From: Gammaproteobacteria bacterium
GTDB taxonomy: Bacteria; Pseudomonadota; Gammaproteobacteria; Pseudomonadales; Cellvibrionaceae
Assembly: GCA_004173475.1 (NCBI GenBank)
Contig: SEBU01000001.1
Location: 1,364,001 to 1,428,000, forward strand
Direction of reading: 5' to 3'
DNA: 64,000 nucleotides
Part shown: positions 1-11,600 of the stretch, piece by piece
Layout of the letters: every line of letters starts with the position of its first letter
Position numbering within the stretch: position 1 is the first letter of the stretch
The notes under the pieces: generated by a model
The model's input: the letters and a program-made list of their open reading frames with translations, nothing else
The model's database searches: none
What the model was told of the DNA's origin: nothing
Position numbers and translations under genes: made by a program

Positions 1-136
1 ACACTTGACACCTAATCGACCTCAACTAGGCTGAAGATAGCTGCAGCATCTTATGCGCATTGATTTATCTGCGTGAGACGTTATTTCCAACGCGTTATTG
101 CCAAGCATTATCATCTTTCTAAGCTCGTGAAGTTTA

Positions 137-2581
137 ATGGATCATTTTATTAGCACTTGGCGTCAGGCCGCGGGTCGTTTAGCGGCCCAATTTCAAATTT
201 ACGAAGCAGATGCTGCAATCGCGGCGGGTTTTCGTGCGCAACAAATCAAGGCTGTTTTGCGTTTAACCCCATTAACCATGTTGGCCAATAGCTTTAATAC
301 GTGTTTGTTACTTTTAATGTATCGAAACGCTCCGCAATTCCCGCTGATCCTAATATGGTCTATCGCTTTAGCTACTATAATTTTTCTCGGAACGCGGGCG
401 TGGATACAACAAAAACGCCGGCCAACCCCGACGCATGTTTCTATGCGCGCCATTCGAAATGCAACCTTCCACGCCATTGCTCTGGGTTGTATCTGGGGCG
501 CACTCCCCATAATGACATTCAACCAAAATGATCCTGCCAACACTCTACTGCTAACTACTATATGCACAGGGATGATCTGCGCAGGAGGCTTTGCACTCGC
601 AACGGTTCCGCAAGCCGCCATAGGCTTCGTTTTTACAACAACCCTGGGTTGCGAAATTGCAATTTTTCGAGACAGCCTTACCGCCCATTGGGATTTGGCG
701 ATTTTATTATTGCTCTACGCGTTTATTATCAGCTTTGCAGTTATCGCCAGTGCTAAAACATTTGGTGCACGACTCATGGCTGAAGCAGGTGCTGAACACC
801 AACAGCAATTAATCAGTTTATTGCTACATGATTTTGAAGCCCATGCCAGTGATTGGTTATGGGAGCTGGATAGCACAGGTCATTTACACTCGCCTTCAAA
901 AAAATTAACGGCTCTCCTCGACGGAGATGAGCAAAACATTACGCAGATCCCTTTTACCAAATTGTTTGACGAAGAATATGCGCGCACTGAGTTAGTGGAC
1001 AACAATCCTATCACTCAACTTGAACAACACTTTTTTAATCACACCGCCTTTCGCGAATTAGTGATTCCAATTTTGATTGGTGGCGAACGTTTTTGGTGGC
1101 AACTGACCGCTAAACCACGATTCAATAGCAAGGAACAATTTATTGGTTGGCGCGGTGTGGGCTCAGACGTAACGCAAAAACGCAATTCTGAATTAGAAAT
1201 GCGTCGACTCGCTAATTACGACTCGCTTACTAACCTTGCCAATCGCCATTATTTTTATATGCAATTGGAAGCTCTTAGACGGCAAGACCAATTCACACCG
1301 TTCACGCTTTATTTTTTGGATCTGGATAACTTTAAAAATGTTAACGACTCACTCGGCCATGGTGTGGGCGATTTAGTATTAAAAAATATTGCGCAACGAT
1401 TGTTAAAAACTGTACGTAATGATGACCTTTTAGCGCGCCTGGGTGGCGATGAATTCGCTATTATCAGCCACGGTGAGGATTCTGCGACCCACGCGAGCCA
1501 ACTAGCGCAACGCTTGCTAAATACTTTTGTCGCACCTTGTATTATCAATGGAAAAAATCTACAGATAGGTTGCAGCATAGGTATAGCTTTAGCTCCAGAT
1601 CACGGCCCCGATACAGAAACCCTGCTAAAAAATGCAGATATGGCGCTCTACGCGGCCAAATCCGCTGGGCGAAATACCTTCCGCTTTTATGAACCCGGGA
1701 TGGAAATTGTTGCGCAGAAAAAATTACATCTGCTCAATGACATGCGCGCTGCGTTGGAAGAACATGCCGCTACCAATAAATTGCTCAATAAAAGTTTCAG
1801 CGATGATCTTCCTTGGCCCACCACACCCATAGTGGGTCAATTTGAAATATATTTTCAACCGCAAATAAAATTAGCGACACGAGAAGTGATTGGTTTTGAA
1901 GCGCTACTGCGCTGGAATCATCCCGAGCTGGGTTTAATTTCTCCTGCGCACTTCATTCCCCTAGCCGAAGAATCTAATTTAATTATTCCTATCGGCACCT
2001 GGGTGTTGGTTGAAGCTTGTAAATATGCAGCACGCTGGCCAAAACGTTGGCGTATCGCAGTCAACCTTTCTGCGGTGCAGTTCCGCGAGGGAAATGTAGT
2101 GCAAGTAGTGCGTTGGGCGCTTCAAGTCAGTCGTCTGGCACCCGAACGCCTGGAGTTGGAAATTACCGAATCGCTGTTAATACACGATAATATTTCTGCG
2201 CAGGAAACCTTAACTGCCTTGCGCCAACTCGGCGTACGAATTGCGTTGGACGATTTTGGAACCGGCTACTCATCGCTCGCTTATCTGCGTAGTTTTCCGC
2301 TAAACAAATTAAAAATTGACAGATCGTTTGTAACTGCATTGAGCAAAGACAGCAGTGCACTGGCGATTGTAAATGCCATCATTCAATTAGCCGAAGCCCT
2401 CGAACTGGATACCACCGCAGAAGGTATTGAGTCGCAAGAAGAGGCTACTATTTTGCAAAACTGCGGTTGTGCCGACGCCCAGGGGTTTTATTTTGGGCGC
2501 CCCTTACCGCTGCAAGAGGCTCTCGCCTACGTGCGGCAGTTCGAACTCTCCCAGCATGCGAATTCAGGTTCCAACCTCTAA
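137..2581 (+). CDS. Membrane-anchored PAS-GGDEF-EAL bifunctional c-di-GMP signalling protein
   Basis: ORF with N-terminal hydrophobic segments, I-site RNDD upstream of GGDEF (RNDDLLARLGGDEF), and EAL motifs EALLRW, DDFGTGYSS and KIDRSFV. Confidence 0.93.
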   Translation: MDHFISTWRQAAGRLAAQFQIYEADAAIAAGFRAQQIKAVLRLTPLTMLANSFNTCLLLLMYRNAPQFPLILIWSIALATIIFLGTRAWIQQKRRPTPTHVSMRAIRNATFHAIALGCIWGALPIMTFNQNDPANTLLLTTICTGMICAGGFALATVPQAAIGFVFTTTLGCEIAIFRDSLTAHWDLAILLLLYAFIISFAVIASAKTFGARLMAEAGAEHQQQLISLLLHDFEAHASDWLWELDSTGHLHSPSKKLTALLDGDEQNITQIPFTKLFDEEYARTELVDNNPITQLEQHFFNHTAFRELVIPILIGGERFWWQLTAKPRFNSKEQFIGWRGVGSDVTQKRNSELEMRRLANYDSLTNLANRHYFYMQLEALRRQDQFTPFTLYFLDLDNFKNVNDSLGHGVGDLVLKNIAQRLLKTVRNDDLLARLGGDEFAIISHGEDSATHASQLAQRLLNTFVAPCIINGKNLQIGCSIGIALAPDHGPDTETLLKNADMALYAAKSAGRNTFRFYEPGMEIVAQKKLHLLNDMRAALEEHAATNKLLNKSFSDDLPWPTTPIVGQFEIYFQPQIKLATREVIGFEALLRWNHPELGLISPAHFIPLAEESNLIIPIGTWVLVEACKYAARWPKRWRIAVNLSAVQFREGNVVQVVRWALQVSRLAPERLELEITESLLIHDNISAQETLTALRQLGVRIALDDFGTGYSSLAYLRSFPLNKLKIDRSFVTALSKDSSALAIVNAIIQLAEALELDTTAEGIESQEEATILQNCGCADAQGFYFGRPLPLQEALAYVRQFELSQHANSGSNL

Positions 2582-2728
2582 AAAAACCACTCAAATAATC
2601 TAAGGCCGCACTAAAGCTAACCTATACTCAGGTTAATAGCTGAAGCTTGGTCTGTGCATCTTAACGATGACCTGTTCGCTGGCAATCAATAACATCCGGA
2701 ACCATTCTGTAAATATTCCGAGGGTTTA

Positions 2729-3949
2729 ATGCTCAAACGTATTGCCGCCAAAGATATCCGTATGGGGATGTTTATTACTGAACTATGCGGCTCCTGGATG
2801 GAGCACCCTTTTTTTAAGACCAAATTTTTATTGGAAGACTCGCAAGATCTCGAAAGCCTTTTAAAAAGCGGTATCAAAGAAGTATGGATAAACACTGAAA
2901 AAGGTTTAGATGCAGACGAGATTGTTCAAGGTAAAACCCTTTCAGATATTGAACTGGAAACTGAAGCTATGCTGCATGATGTGGTGCGAACCAAAAGCAC
3001 CGAAAAAACCAGCATGGCTGTTGAAGTAAAAAATGCGCAGAAAATTTGCGCGCGCGCCAAAGAAGCCGTCATCATCATGTTCAACGACGCGCGAATGGGC
3101 AGAGCAATAGAAGTTGAAAACGCCCAGTTATTAGTGGAAGAAATTGCCGATTCTGTTTTACGCCAACCGCACGCGCTTATCAGTCTGGCGCGATTAAAAA
3201 ATTCTGACGAATACACCTACATGCATTCCGTAGCTGTTTGCGCACTTATGATTGCACTAGCTCGCCAACTTAATCTTGATGAGGAACTCGTACGGGAAGC
3301 CGGTTTGGCAGGCTTGATGCATGATCTCGGGAAAATTGGCGTAGCCAACAAAATTTTAAATAAACCGGGAAAATTAACCGACGACGAATTTAATGTCGTA
3401 AAGTCGCATCCGCAAATCGGTGCAAGTATTTTAATGAATAATCCGTTGGTCAGTGCGCTCGTATTAGATGTAATACTTCATCACCATGAAAAGATGGATG
3501 GCAGCGGTTATCCGCACAGATTGTCTGGAGAAAATATAAGTGTATTCGCGAAGATGGGCGCTGTATGCGATGTATACGACGCGATTACATCTAACAGGCC
3601 TTATAAAAAAGGTTGGTCGCCGGCAGAGTCAATTCGGAAAATGGCAGAGTGGAGTAAAGGACATTTTGATGAAGCCATCTTTCAAGCGTTTGTAAAAACC
3701 GTGGGAATTTATCCAACCGGGTCGCTCGTAAGATTGGAAAGTGGACGCTTGGGTGTGGTTACGGAGCAAAGTGAAACGTCGCTATTAACTCCCCAAGTAA
3801 AAGTGTTCTTCTCGGCGAAATTAAAAACGCCTATATTGCAAGAAACTTTGGACCTCTCGAAACTAATTGGAAAAGAAAAAATCATTGGCCGCGAATCACC
3901 CGATGACTGGGGTTTTCGCAACATTGAAGAGCTTTGGAGCGCCCACTAA
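2729..3949 (+). CDS. HD-GYP domain c-di-GMP phosphodiesterase with DUF3391-like N-terminus
   Basis: HDLGKIG and HHEKMDGSGYP motifs; N-terminal KRIAAKDIRMGMFITEL typical of DUF3391. Confidence 0.93.
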   Translation: MLKRIAAKDIRMGMFITELCGSWMEHPFFKTKFLLEDSQDLESLLKSGIKEVWINTEKGLDADEIVQGKTLSDIELETEAMLHDVVRTKSTEKTSMAVEVKNAQKICARAKEAVIIMFNDARMGRAIEVENAQLLVEEIADSVLRQPHALISLARLKNSDEYTYMHSVAVCALMIALARQLNLDEELVREAGLAGLMHDLGKIGVANKILNKPGKLTDDEFNVVKSHPQIGASILMNNPLVSALVLDVILHHHEKMDGSGYPHRLSGENISVFAKMGAVCDVYDAITSNRPYKKGWSPAESIRKMAEWSKGHFDEAIFQAFVKTVGIYPTGSLVRLESGRLGVVTEQSETSLLTPQVKVFFSAKLKTPILQETLDLSKLIGKEKIIGRESPDDWGFRNIEELWSAH

Positions 3950-3955
3950 TTAGCC

Positions 3956-6088
3956 CTAACCTATGATGGGAAATTCCGCATAAAACGTACTGCCCTCACC
4001 TAACACCGACGTAAACCCAACTCGCCCATTCATACGCTCAACAATTTCTTTTGTTATAGCCAGCCCTAAACCAGTCCCACCTTTTTTGCGCGAATCTGAT
4101 GCATCAGCCTGATAAAATTTTTCGAAAATATGAAGCTTGCTATCTTCCGATAAACCAACGCCCATATCGGTCACTGAAACTCGCGCATAACCATCAATGT
4201 TATTTAAACTAATAAACACGTTGGAGTCGGCTTTTGAAAATTTTGCTGCGTTAGATAAAAAATTGGCCATGACTTGTAAAAACCTGCCGCCTTCGATGTT
4301 AACCTTGGGATTGATATCTATAGGCACCATTACAAAATGCACGTGCATTTGATCAGCGTAAGCTTTGTTTTCTGAAAGTGCGCGTTCAATCAGGGATTTA
4401 AGGCGTTGCGGCTCGCAATGAAATTCCAATTTTCCTGCTAATAATTTATCCATATCCAACAAGTCATTAATTAATAACGTCAGCCGTTGGGAATTTTTAT
4501 AGGCGATGTCTAAAAGCTGTTTTATTTTCTCTGACAGTTCGCCCATGGTACCACTCAGAGCTACTCCCAAAGCGCCAGTAATGGCTGTTAGCGGGGTGCG
4601 TAGTTCATGGCTTACTGTAGATACAAATTCCGTTTTGATTCTATCTAATCTTTTATGCTCCGTAATGTCCCAGCAGGTGCCAATCATTGATGTTGCTTCA
4701 CTACCTTCGTAAATAATTTTTGCGCGTGATGCTAAATAATGAATGCTATGATCAGGCCAAACCACACGATATTCAGTGTCATAACCCTGCTTACCTTCGA
4801 TTGCTTTTGCAATTTCTTCGAACACGCGCTGCCTGTCATCATTGTGAACGAGCGAAAGAAAACTTTCGTAGCTGGACAATTCACTGCCATTAATCAATCC
4901 AAACAGTGCGTACATTGAATTGTCCCATTGAACATGTTTATCACTTAAATTTAAGCTCCATACTCCCATTAACGAAGACTCAAGCGCGAGCGCGAGTCGC
5001 TGTTGATTATTTTTTAGTTCAACATGTTTTTCACGTACATCCGCAGTCATTTCCTTTGTCATTATTAACGCACGCTGGCGTTGGCTAGCTAGCACATAAA
5101 ATATAATGCAAAGAAGACAGCTGATAAAAAAACCAATAACAAATACCACGAGTGAGGTGTAGGAATTATGGCGCTTTTGAAAAAGACTATTATTGGATAC
5201 TTGCAGAAACCAGGGTTGGCCGAATAAGTTTAATTGGCGAGTGTCGGTAAAATCCGGTAAGAAATTTTTCTGCTCACTAGTATAGCTATACAGTTCCTGC
5301 GTCTTATTCGCCGATTCGCCTGCGTAAAGAACATAATTAATGTACATGCTACGCTGGGGCAAAATGCTTTCCATTAAATCAATCATACGAAACGCAGCAT
5401 ACACAAATCCCTCCAATGCATTCCATCGTTCACTGACAGTGGCTGTCGGCATGTTTTTTTTATAGATGGGCATGTATAACAAAGCACCTGCCTGGACCGC
5501 ACCTTGACTTTCCTGAACCAAAGTCACTTTGTTGGACAAAGTCGTCTGATGTGTTTCTACTGCAGTTGTCATTGCCTTGCGACGAACTGGCTCCGAAAAC
5601 ATATCGAAACCGAATGCTGCCAAGTTTCTTCCTGTAAAAGGCTCTGCGTAAATAATCATTGTATAGTTGTCGCGCTCACCTTGTGGGCGAATAGTGAATT
5701 GTGGGAATCCATCTGCACGTACACGCTTGATTGCGCCCTCAAGTTGCGAAGGCGGCAACCATTGGCTAAAACCAATTAATTGAATTCCGGGATACTTTTC
5801 TGTCAACTCGAAGCTGCTGACATATTTATGAAACTCTTCGCGCTCAACCGTTTGGCTTGCCTCATATAAGCCTTTAACGCCTACCAAAATTTGCTCGTTA
5901 TCGCGCATCTTTAACTGGATGCTTTGAATTAAATCATCGACTTCCTGCTCAAAAGCGGCTTCGGAATATTGCATTGACTGACTGCGAATAGTCAGACTTA
6001 TAAAAATGGTGAGCAACAGCAGTACGCTTAGCAGAAGCAACATCCAGGCTAATTGTTTGTTTTTTTGCAATAGCGTCATCACTGCCAT
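3956..6088 (-). CDS. CHASE-PAS sensor histidine kinase
   Basis: N-terminal TM plus CHASE-like periplasmic region, PAS, SHELRTPLTAITGAL H-box, GGTGLGLAITKEIVERM G-box. Confidence 0.9.
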   Translation of the reverse strand: MAVMTLLQKNKQLAWMLLLLSVLLLLTIFISLTIRSQSMQYSEAAFEQEVDDLIQSIQLKMRDNEQILVGVKGLYEASQTVEREEFHKYVSSFELTEKYPGIQLIGFSQWLPPSQLEGAIKRVRADGFPQFTIRPQGERDNYTMIIYAEPFTGRNLAAFGFDMFSEPVRRKAMTTAVETHQTTLSNKVTLVQESQGAVQAGALLYMPIYKKNMPTATVSERWNALEGFVYAAFRMIDLMESILPQRSMYINYVLYAGESANKTQELYSYTSEQKNFLPDFTDTRQLNLFGQPWFLQVSNNSLFQKRHNSYTSLVVFVIGFFISCLLCIIFYVLASQRQRALIMTKEMTADVREKHVELKNNQQRLALALESSLMGVWSLNLSDKHVQWDNSMYALFGLINGSELSSYESFLSLVHNDDRQRVFEEIAKAIEGKQGYDTEYRVVWPDHSIHYLASRAKIIYEGSEATSMIGTCWDITEHKRLDRIKTEFVSTVSHELRTPLTAITGALGVALSGTMGELSEKIKQLLDIAYKNSQRLTLLINDLLDMDKLLAGKLEFHCEPQRLKSLIERALSENKAYADQMHVHFVMVPIDINPKVNIEGGRFLQVMANFLSNAAKFSKADSNVFISLNNIDGYARVSVTDMGVGLSEDSKLHIFEKFYQADASDSRKKGGTGLGLAITKEIVERMNGRVGFTSVLGEGSTFYAEFPIIG

Positions 6089-6154
6089 AAATAAAGCTCA
6101 GGAACCTGAAAGATAATAAATAAATTTAATCGTAAATATGTTGGGAAAAGGGTA

Positions 6155-6547
6155 TTAATTTTTATTAACGCGGGACCAAATATCGCGCAATTGATCTGCC
6201 AAGGTCATAGGATCAAAGGGTTTTGCTATGACGCCTACTGCACCAAGCTCCAGGTAACCCTGTACTTCTTGCGGCTGTACTTTTGCCGTCATAAATACCA
6301 CTGGCGTGCTTGAAAGCTCTGGGAGTTTTCGCAATGCATGTAATGTTTCCGGGCCATCCATTCCAGGCATCATCACATCCAACAAAATTAAATCCGGATC
6401 GAACGCAACAGCCTTACTGAGAGCCTCATTGCCTGATGAACAGGGCTCTAACGTAAATCCGCTAATTGCATCTAATACCATAACGGCAATAGCCTGAATA
6501 TCGGGATCATCTTCCACATATAAAATTTTATCTAATGTCTTGGTCAT
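6155..6547 (-). CDS. Single-domain response regulator (CheY-like receiver)
   Basis: VEDDPD, LILLDVMMPGMDGPE and VFMTAK motifs; start set at internal ATG (MTKTLDKILYVEDD) preceded by a GGA-type RBS; provided ORF extends to 6619. Confidence 0.9.
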   Translation of the reverse strand: MTKTLDKILYVEDDPDIQAIAVMVLDAISGFTLEPCSSGNEALSKAVAFDPDLILLDVMMPGMDGPETLHALRKLPELSSTPVVFMTAKVQPQEVQGYLELGAVGVIAKPFDPMTLADQLRDIWSRVNKN

Positions 6548-6627
6548 ATTAATTTCCTGTGCGTTAATTAATAACATCTGAAGTGGCATAAGCTTGGAAA
6601 AATTAGCGCATCGATTCAAGTTTCGAG

Positions 6628-8607
6628 CTATTGAGCTTGTCTAAATTCGGTGTAAAAGCAACTACCTTTTCCTGATTCGCTTTCAAATCCAATCTTGCCA
6701 CCCATGCGCTCGGCTAATTCTTTACTAATAGCGAGCCCTAGCCCAGTTCCACTTTTTTGTCGGCTATCCGATGAATCGGCTTGCGAAAATTTTTGAAACA
6801 TACGCGATTTAAATTCTTCTGGAATACCAGACCCGTAATCACGTACAGATATGCGGACCCAACCTTCATTTGCAGATATCGTTATATCAACCAATGATTG
6901 GGGCGGCGAAAATTTTGCAGCGTTACTTAAAAAATTACTCATTATCTGCTGAAACCTGAATGCATCAATATTGATTGCAGCCGAGGCAGAGATGTCCCGT
7001 AATACATATTTAACGGCATATTTGTCTGCATACATTTTGTTTTCGAGCAGAGCCTGTTGCACTAGCAGGTAAACAGCTTTTATGTTCAAATCAAAGTCCA
7101 TTTTACCGGCGATTAATTTTTCCATATCCAGCAAATCATTAATCAACAAACTCAGCCGCTGGCTATTTTTGTACGCAATCTCCAGCATGGCTTGAGCTTT
7201 ATCCGGTATAGCGCCGAGCATATTGTTGATAATTAAACTGAGCGCGCCTGAAATGGATGTTAGTGGTGTACGCAATTCGTGGCTTACTGTTGAAATAAAT
7301 TCACTCTTCATTCGCTCTACCCGCTTTTGCTCACGAATATCTTTTACCAGAGTCCACCAACATTGCTCATCGTTCTCCAATGTATTAATCAATGAGCCGC
7401 TTATTTCTACTGGAATCAACTCACCATTTTTATGACGATAGGTTTTTTCCATGGGACCGAATCGTTCAGAATCCCTTACGTCCATCGCGGTTTTAATATG
7501 ATCCCATTCATTTTTTGGAATGAAGTCCAATATACTCAGTGCACTTAATTCAGCTTTACTGTAACCAATCATTTTGATGAATTCAGGGTTGGCATCAAGT
7601 ACCTGACCGCTTTCTTTGACTTGGATAATTCCTATAGGCGCCATCTCAAATAGTTGCGAAAGTTTATTGGTCATAATGCGTTTTTCAGAAACGCTATCAA
7701 TCCTGGACTGGATATCCCAGATAAAACCATCAATGAACTGCAAATTACCCTGCGTATCAAAAACGCCTCGGCCAATTTCCTGAACGTGACGCCATTGGCC
7801 ATCTGCGCGCTTGATGCGATATTCGATATCGAATGATTGATGTTTCGCCAAAGCTTCTTGCACCGATGAATGGACACGGCTTACATCGTTAGGATGCGTA
7901 ATATCATTAAAATTTAATGTTGAATCACGGATAAAATTCTTCGCGGAGTATCCGGTTAATTGCTCAACCGCATCGCTTAGATAATGCATGGTCCAGGATG
8001 AATTATTTTCGCAACGGTACGCGGCGCCAGGAAAGTTACTTAGCAAGCTGCGCAATAAACTTTCGCTACCTTTAATTCGCGAAGAATATTCCTGCATAGA
8101 TTTATTAATGGATTTTAATTCCAACAAGTGCATAACTTGTCGCGCAAGCGCGCGCAGAGAAACTAGTTGAGCGTTACTCAATACTCGCGGTCTGTAGTCA
8201 ACAACACACAAGGTACCTAAAGCAAATCCCTCTTCGTTAACCAAAGGCACGCCTGCATAAAAGCGTATGTAGGGAGAATTAACGACTAATTCGTTATCTG
8301 CAAAACGTTTATCTTTGGTTGCATCCTCCACCACCAAAATATCACTTGGCATTAAAATGGCGTGGGCACAAAATGCGATGTCGCGCGGCGTTTCGGCGGC
8401 ATCCAAGCCTATACAACTTTTAAACCATTGACGGTCGCGATCAATCAAAGAGACCACCGCAATAGGTACATCACACAAATGCATGGCAATTTGCGCGATG
8501 TCGTCAAAGCTTTGCTCTCTCGGCGTATCGAGAATAGCAAGATCATGCAGGGCTTTCAGACGTAAAATTTCGTTGTCAGGTAATTCCGCTATCATAATTT
8601 CACGCAA
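6628..8607 (-). CDS. GAF-PAS-PAS sensor histidine kinase
   Basis: GAF-like N-terminus (FDDIAQIAMHLCDVPIAVVSLIDRDRQWFKS), two PAS regions, SHELRTPLTSISGAL, GTGLGLAISKELAERMGG. Confidence 0.9.
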   Translation of the reverse strand: MREIMIAELPDNEILRLKALHDLAILDTPREQSFDDIAQIAMHLCDVPIAVVSLIDRDRQWFKSCIGLDAAETPRDIAFCAHAILMPSDILVVEDATKDKRFADNELVVNSPYIRFYAGVPLVNEEGFALGTLCVVDYRPRVLSNAQLVSLRALARQVMHLLELKSINKSMQEYSSRIKGSESLLRSLLSNFPGAAYRCENNSSWTMHYLSDAVEQLTGYSAKNFIRDSTLNFNDITHPNDVSRVHSSVQEALAKHQSFDIEYRIKRADGQWRHVQEIGRGVFDTQGNLQFIDGFIWDIQSRIDSVSEKRIMTNKLSQLFEMAPIGIIQVKESGQVLDANPEFIKMIGYSKAELSALSILDFIPKNEWDHIKTAMDVRDSERFGPMEKTYRHKNGELIPVEISGSLINTLENDEQCWWTLVKDIREQKRVERMKSEFISTVSHELRTPLTSISGALSLIINNMLGAIPDKAQAMLEIAYKNSQRLSLLINDLLDMEKLIAGKMDFDLNIKAVYLLVQQALLENKMYADKYAVKYVLRDISASAAINIDAFRFQQIMSNFLSNAAKFSPPQSLVDITISANEGWVRISVRDYGSGIPEEFKSRMFQKFSQADSSDSRQKSGTGLGLAISKELAERMGGKIGFESESGKGSCFYTEFRQAQ

Positions 8608-8621
8608 CGCTGAATGAAAAG

Positions 8622-11600
8622 TTATTGATTAAGAGCTTTTTTTATAGCGGCAATAATTGCTGCCGTAGGCTGCGGTTTTTGCAACCATTGCACGTCTGCA
8701 AACATAGTCGAGCGGCCATTTGCTACACGCTCAGAATCAAGGTTCGCTGAGATAACAATAATAGGTATATGTTTGGTACTGGCATCGCTACGCAACTGAC
8801 GAATCAATTCAATTCCGCTCATATCGGGTAATTCAATATCCATAGTCAATGCTTTGTAGGCGTAGAGCGCTAAACGTTCCAACGCGTTCTGTGCAGAGTA
8901 GGCTATATCCACGCGATAATTTTGCGCACGCAGAACGGTAGCAAATAATTCGGCGACTTCAGGATCATCCTCAATTACCAGGAGTCGCTCACCAGTTGCA
9001 TTGCGCTGGCCGTTAGTAACGGGTGGCGGTGGCGGAGCTGACATGCTTTCTTCAAACGGAATTTCAAAATAAAATTCCGAGCCTTTGCCCACTTCTGAGA
9101 GGAAGCCGACCCGTCCGCCCATGCGCTCGATGATTTCTTTACAAATAGCGAGCCCTAAACCAGTACCGCCTTTTTGACGCGAATCTGACGAATCCGCTTG
9201 CGAAAATTTCTGAAAAATTCGGCTACGGAATTCATCGGGAATTCCCGGGCCTTTATCAATAACCGATACGCGAACGCTATTATAAATACCTTCAACGCGA
9301 AGTTCGACGGTTTCGTCCGGCGGAGAAAATTTCGCCGCGTTCGACAGGTAATTTGCAAGAACTTGTTGCAACCGTTGAAAATCTACCACTACACGCAAAT
9401 CATCACGCACAAAACTATTCAACACAAATTTCACTTGATATTGCGCAGCATAAGCTGAGTTCGCATCAATGGATTGTGAAATGATAGGAATGATGGGTTG
9501 TGACTTGAGGTCAAAATACATTTTTCCTGCATTAAGTTTTTCCATATCCAGCAAATCATTTACCAGATGAATTAATCGCAAACTGTTTTTATGCGCGATA
9601 TTCAGCATTTTTATTGCCGTATTGGGAAGCTCGCCCGCAGCGCCGTTTACAACGATGCCAAGCGCTCCACTTATTGCTGTTAAGGGAGTTCGCAATTCAT
9701 GGCTCACGGTTGAAATAAATTCGCTTTTCATGCGATCCATGCGTTTAATTTCGCTGATGTCACGCGCAATTCCCATGTAACCTGTTATTTCCCCGTCTGC
9801 ACTTCGCAGCACTGACGATGTGACAATAACAGGAAGATGAGAACCGTCTTTGCGCACATATGTCCATTCATTTTCATCCTCATCGCCTTGCCTTGACTTG
9901 GCACTAAATACTTCTGGGCCCGAAGGTATATCCGTACCAAATTCGCGCGACAAGGCAGCCGCGCGCGCTTTAATTTCTGACTCAAGATGGAATTCCGTAG
10001 GCGTATGTTTATCAATGACTTCTGCAGCAGAATATCCCAGTAAACGCTCGGCGCCTTTATTGAAGGTTTTAATAACTCGTTTTGTATCAGTAGATATAAT
10101 TGCTACGCTCGCCGCATCGAAAATAGCTTCGCGCAACGCATTTATTTCTTGCAATTTAATGGCCGCTAATTTTTCCTCAGTGACTTCCTGCAGGTAACCG
10201 TGCCACAGTGTATCTCCACCTTTGAGCTGCTCAGGTCGGGCTTCGCCACGAACCCATATTTCGCCACGACGAGGATGTATGATTCGGAATGTTACGTTCC
10301 AATTTTTAAGGCTTGCAGCAGAAGCCGAAATACTTTCGCTCACCCAACCGATATCGTCAGGATGCACAACATTGAAAACATGAGTGGCGTCCTCTTTTAC
10401 TTCTTCCGCGCTAACGCCGTAAATTTCTTCAATACCGGAGCTGGCAAACGGGAAAAAATTTCTGCCATCAGCATTCAATTGGTATTGATACAAAAACCCT
10501 GGCAACTGATTGCACAATTTTTCAAATCGATCGAGTAGTAATTGTTGTTCAGATTGATCTTGCCAACGCTCAAGCGTAATTCCGACCCATCGCGATAACA
10601 GCCGCATAAAATCTTTATCGAGATCATCGTAGGGCTGGTGACGACTTCTCTCTGAATCGAAGCTCAAGGTGCCGTACATTTTGCCTTGCAGCCAGATAGG
10701 TACGCCTATATAAGAATCGACCTTCATGTGATCGGTAGCGTAGTGATTGGCGTATTCACTTTTTGAAATTTCATCGCTGCTAAATACGTCTTGTTCCCTT
10801 AACGTAAACTCGCAAAAATAATTAGATAGTGGCCCCTCAGCAGATCGCTGACAGGTTTGGCCTACAATAATTTTAATTTGGTATTGTTTGCCTTGTACGC
10901 GACTAATAACGCCGCAAGGTAAACCGAAATAACGCGCCCCTATTTCGAGCGCATGACGCAGCTGATCTTCCGCGGAAGAAAAAGGAACTGATGCAATTTG
11001 GTTTAATGCACGTAACGCCGCTTGTTGGCGGACAACAATAATTTCATTTTTTTTGCGGTCAGTGATATCCGTATACACCCCCAACATAAGCGCAGCTTTA
11101 CCATCGGGCAGCCATTCCACCACCTTTCCACGGGTAAATATCCATTTATAATCACCGTCAGCAACCCGCAAGCGATATTCATTTTCGAACATGGGTGTTT
11201 CGCCTTTAATGTGGCGAATCATTTCGTTGTAACTTGCGCGCTTGTCGCTAGGATGAACACGGGCCATCCATTCTTCAATGTCACCTGTGCCTTCGTCCCC
11301 CTCCAGACCGCACATCGCGCGCCACTCTTTAGAAAAATAGGCTTGGTTTGTGGCGATATTCCATTCCCAGAAACCGGACTCGCTACTTACCAGTGCCAGG
11401 TTTAAACGCTGCCGTGACTGCTCACTGAGATCGCGCTCCTTTTTCACCAAGTCACTGTGATCGCGCAAAACTTGCAGAATATGACGACGGTTAAGCCGTA
11501 GTAAAAACCACAGGACGGCCAATGAAAGTATCCAGCCTGCGAGGTAGTTAGTGATTAAAGTTTGGCGCGCTCCTAAATAAGCAGCTAATTCCGCGCTCAC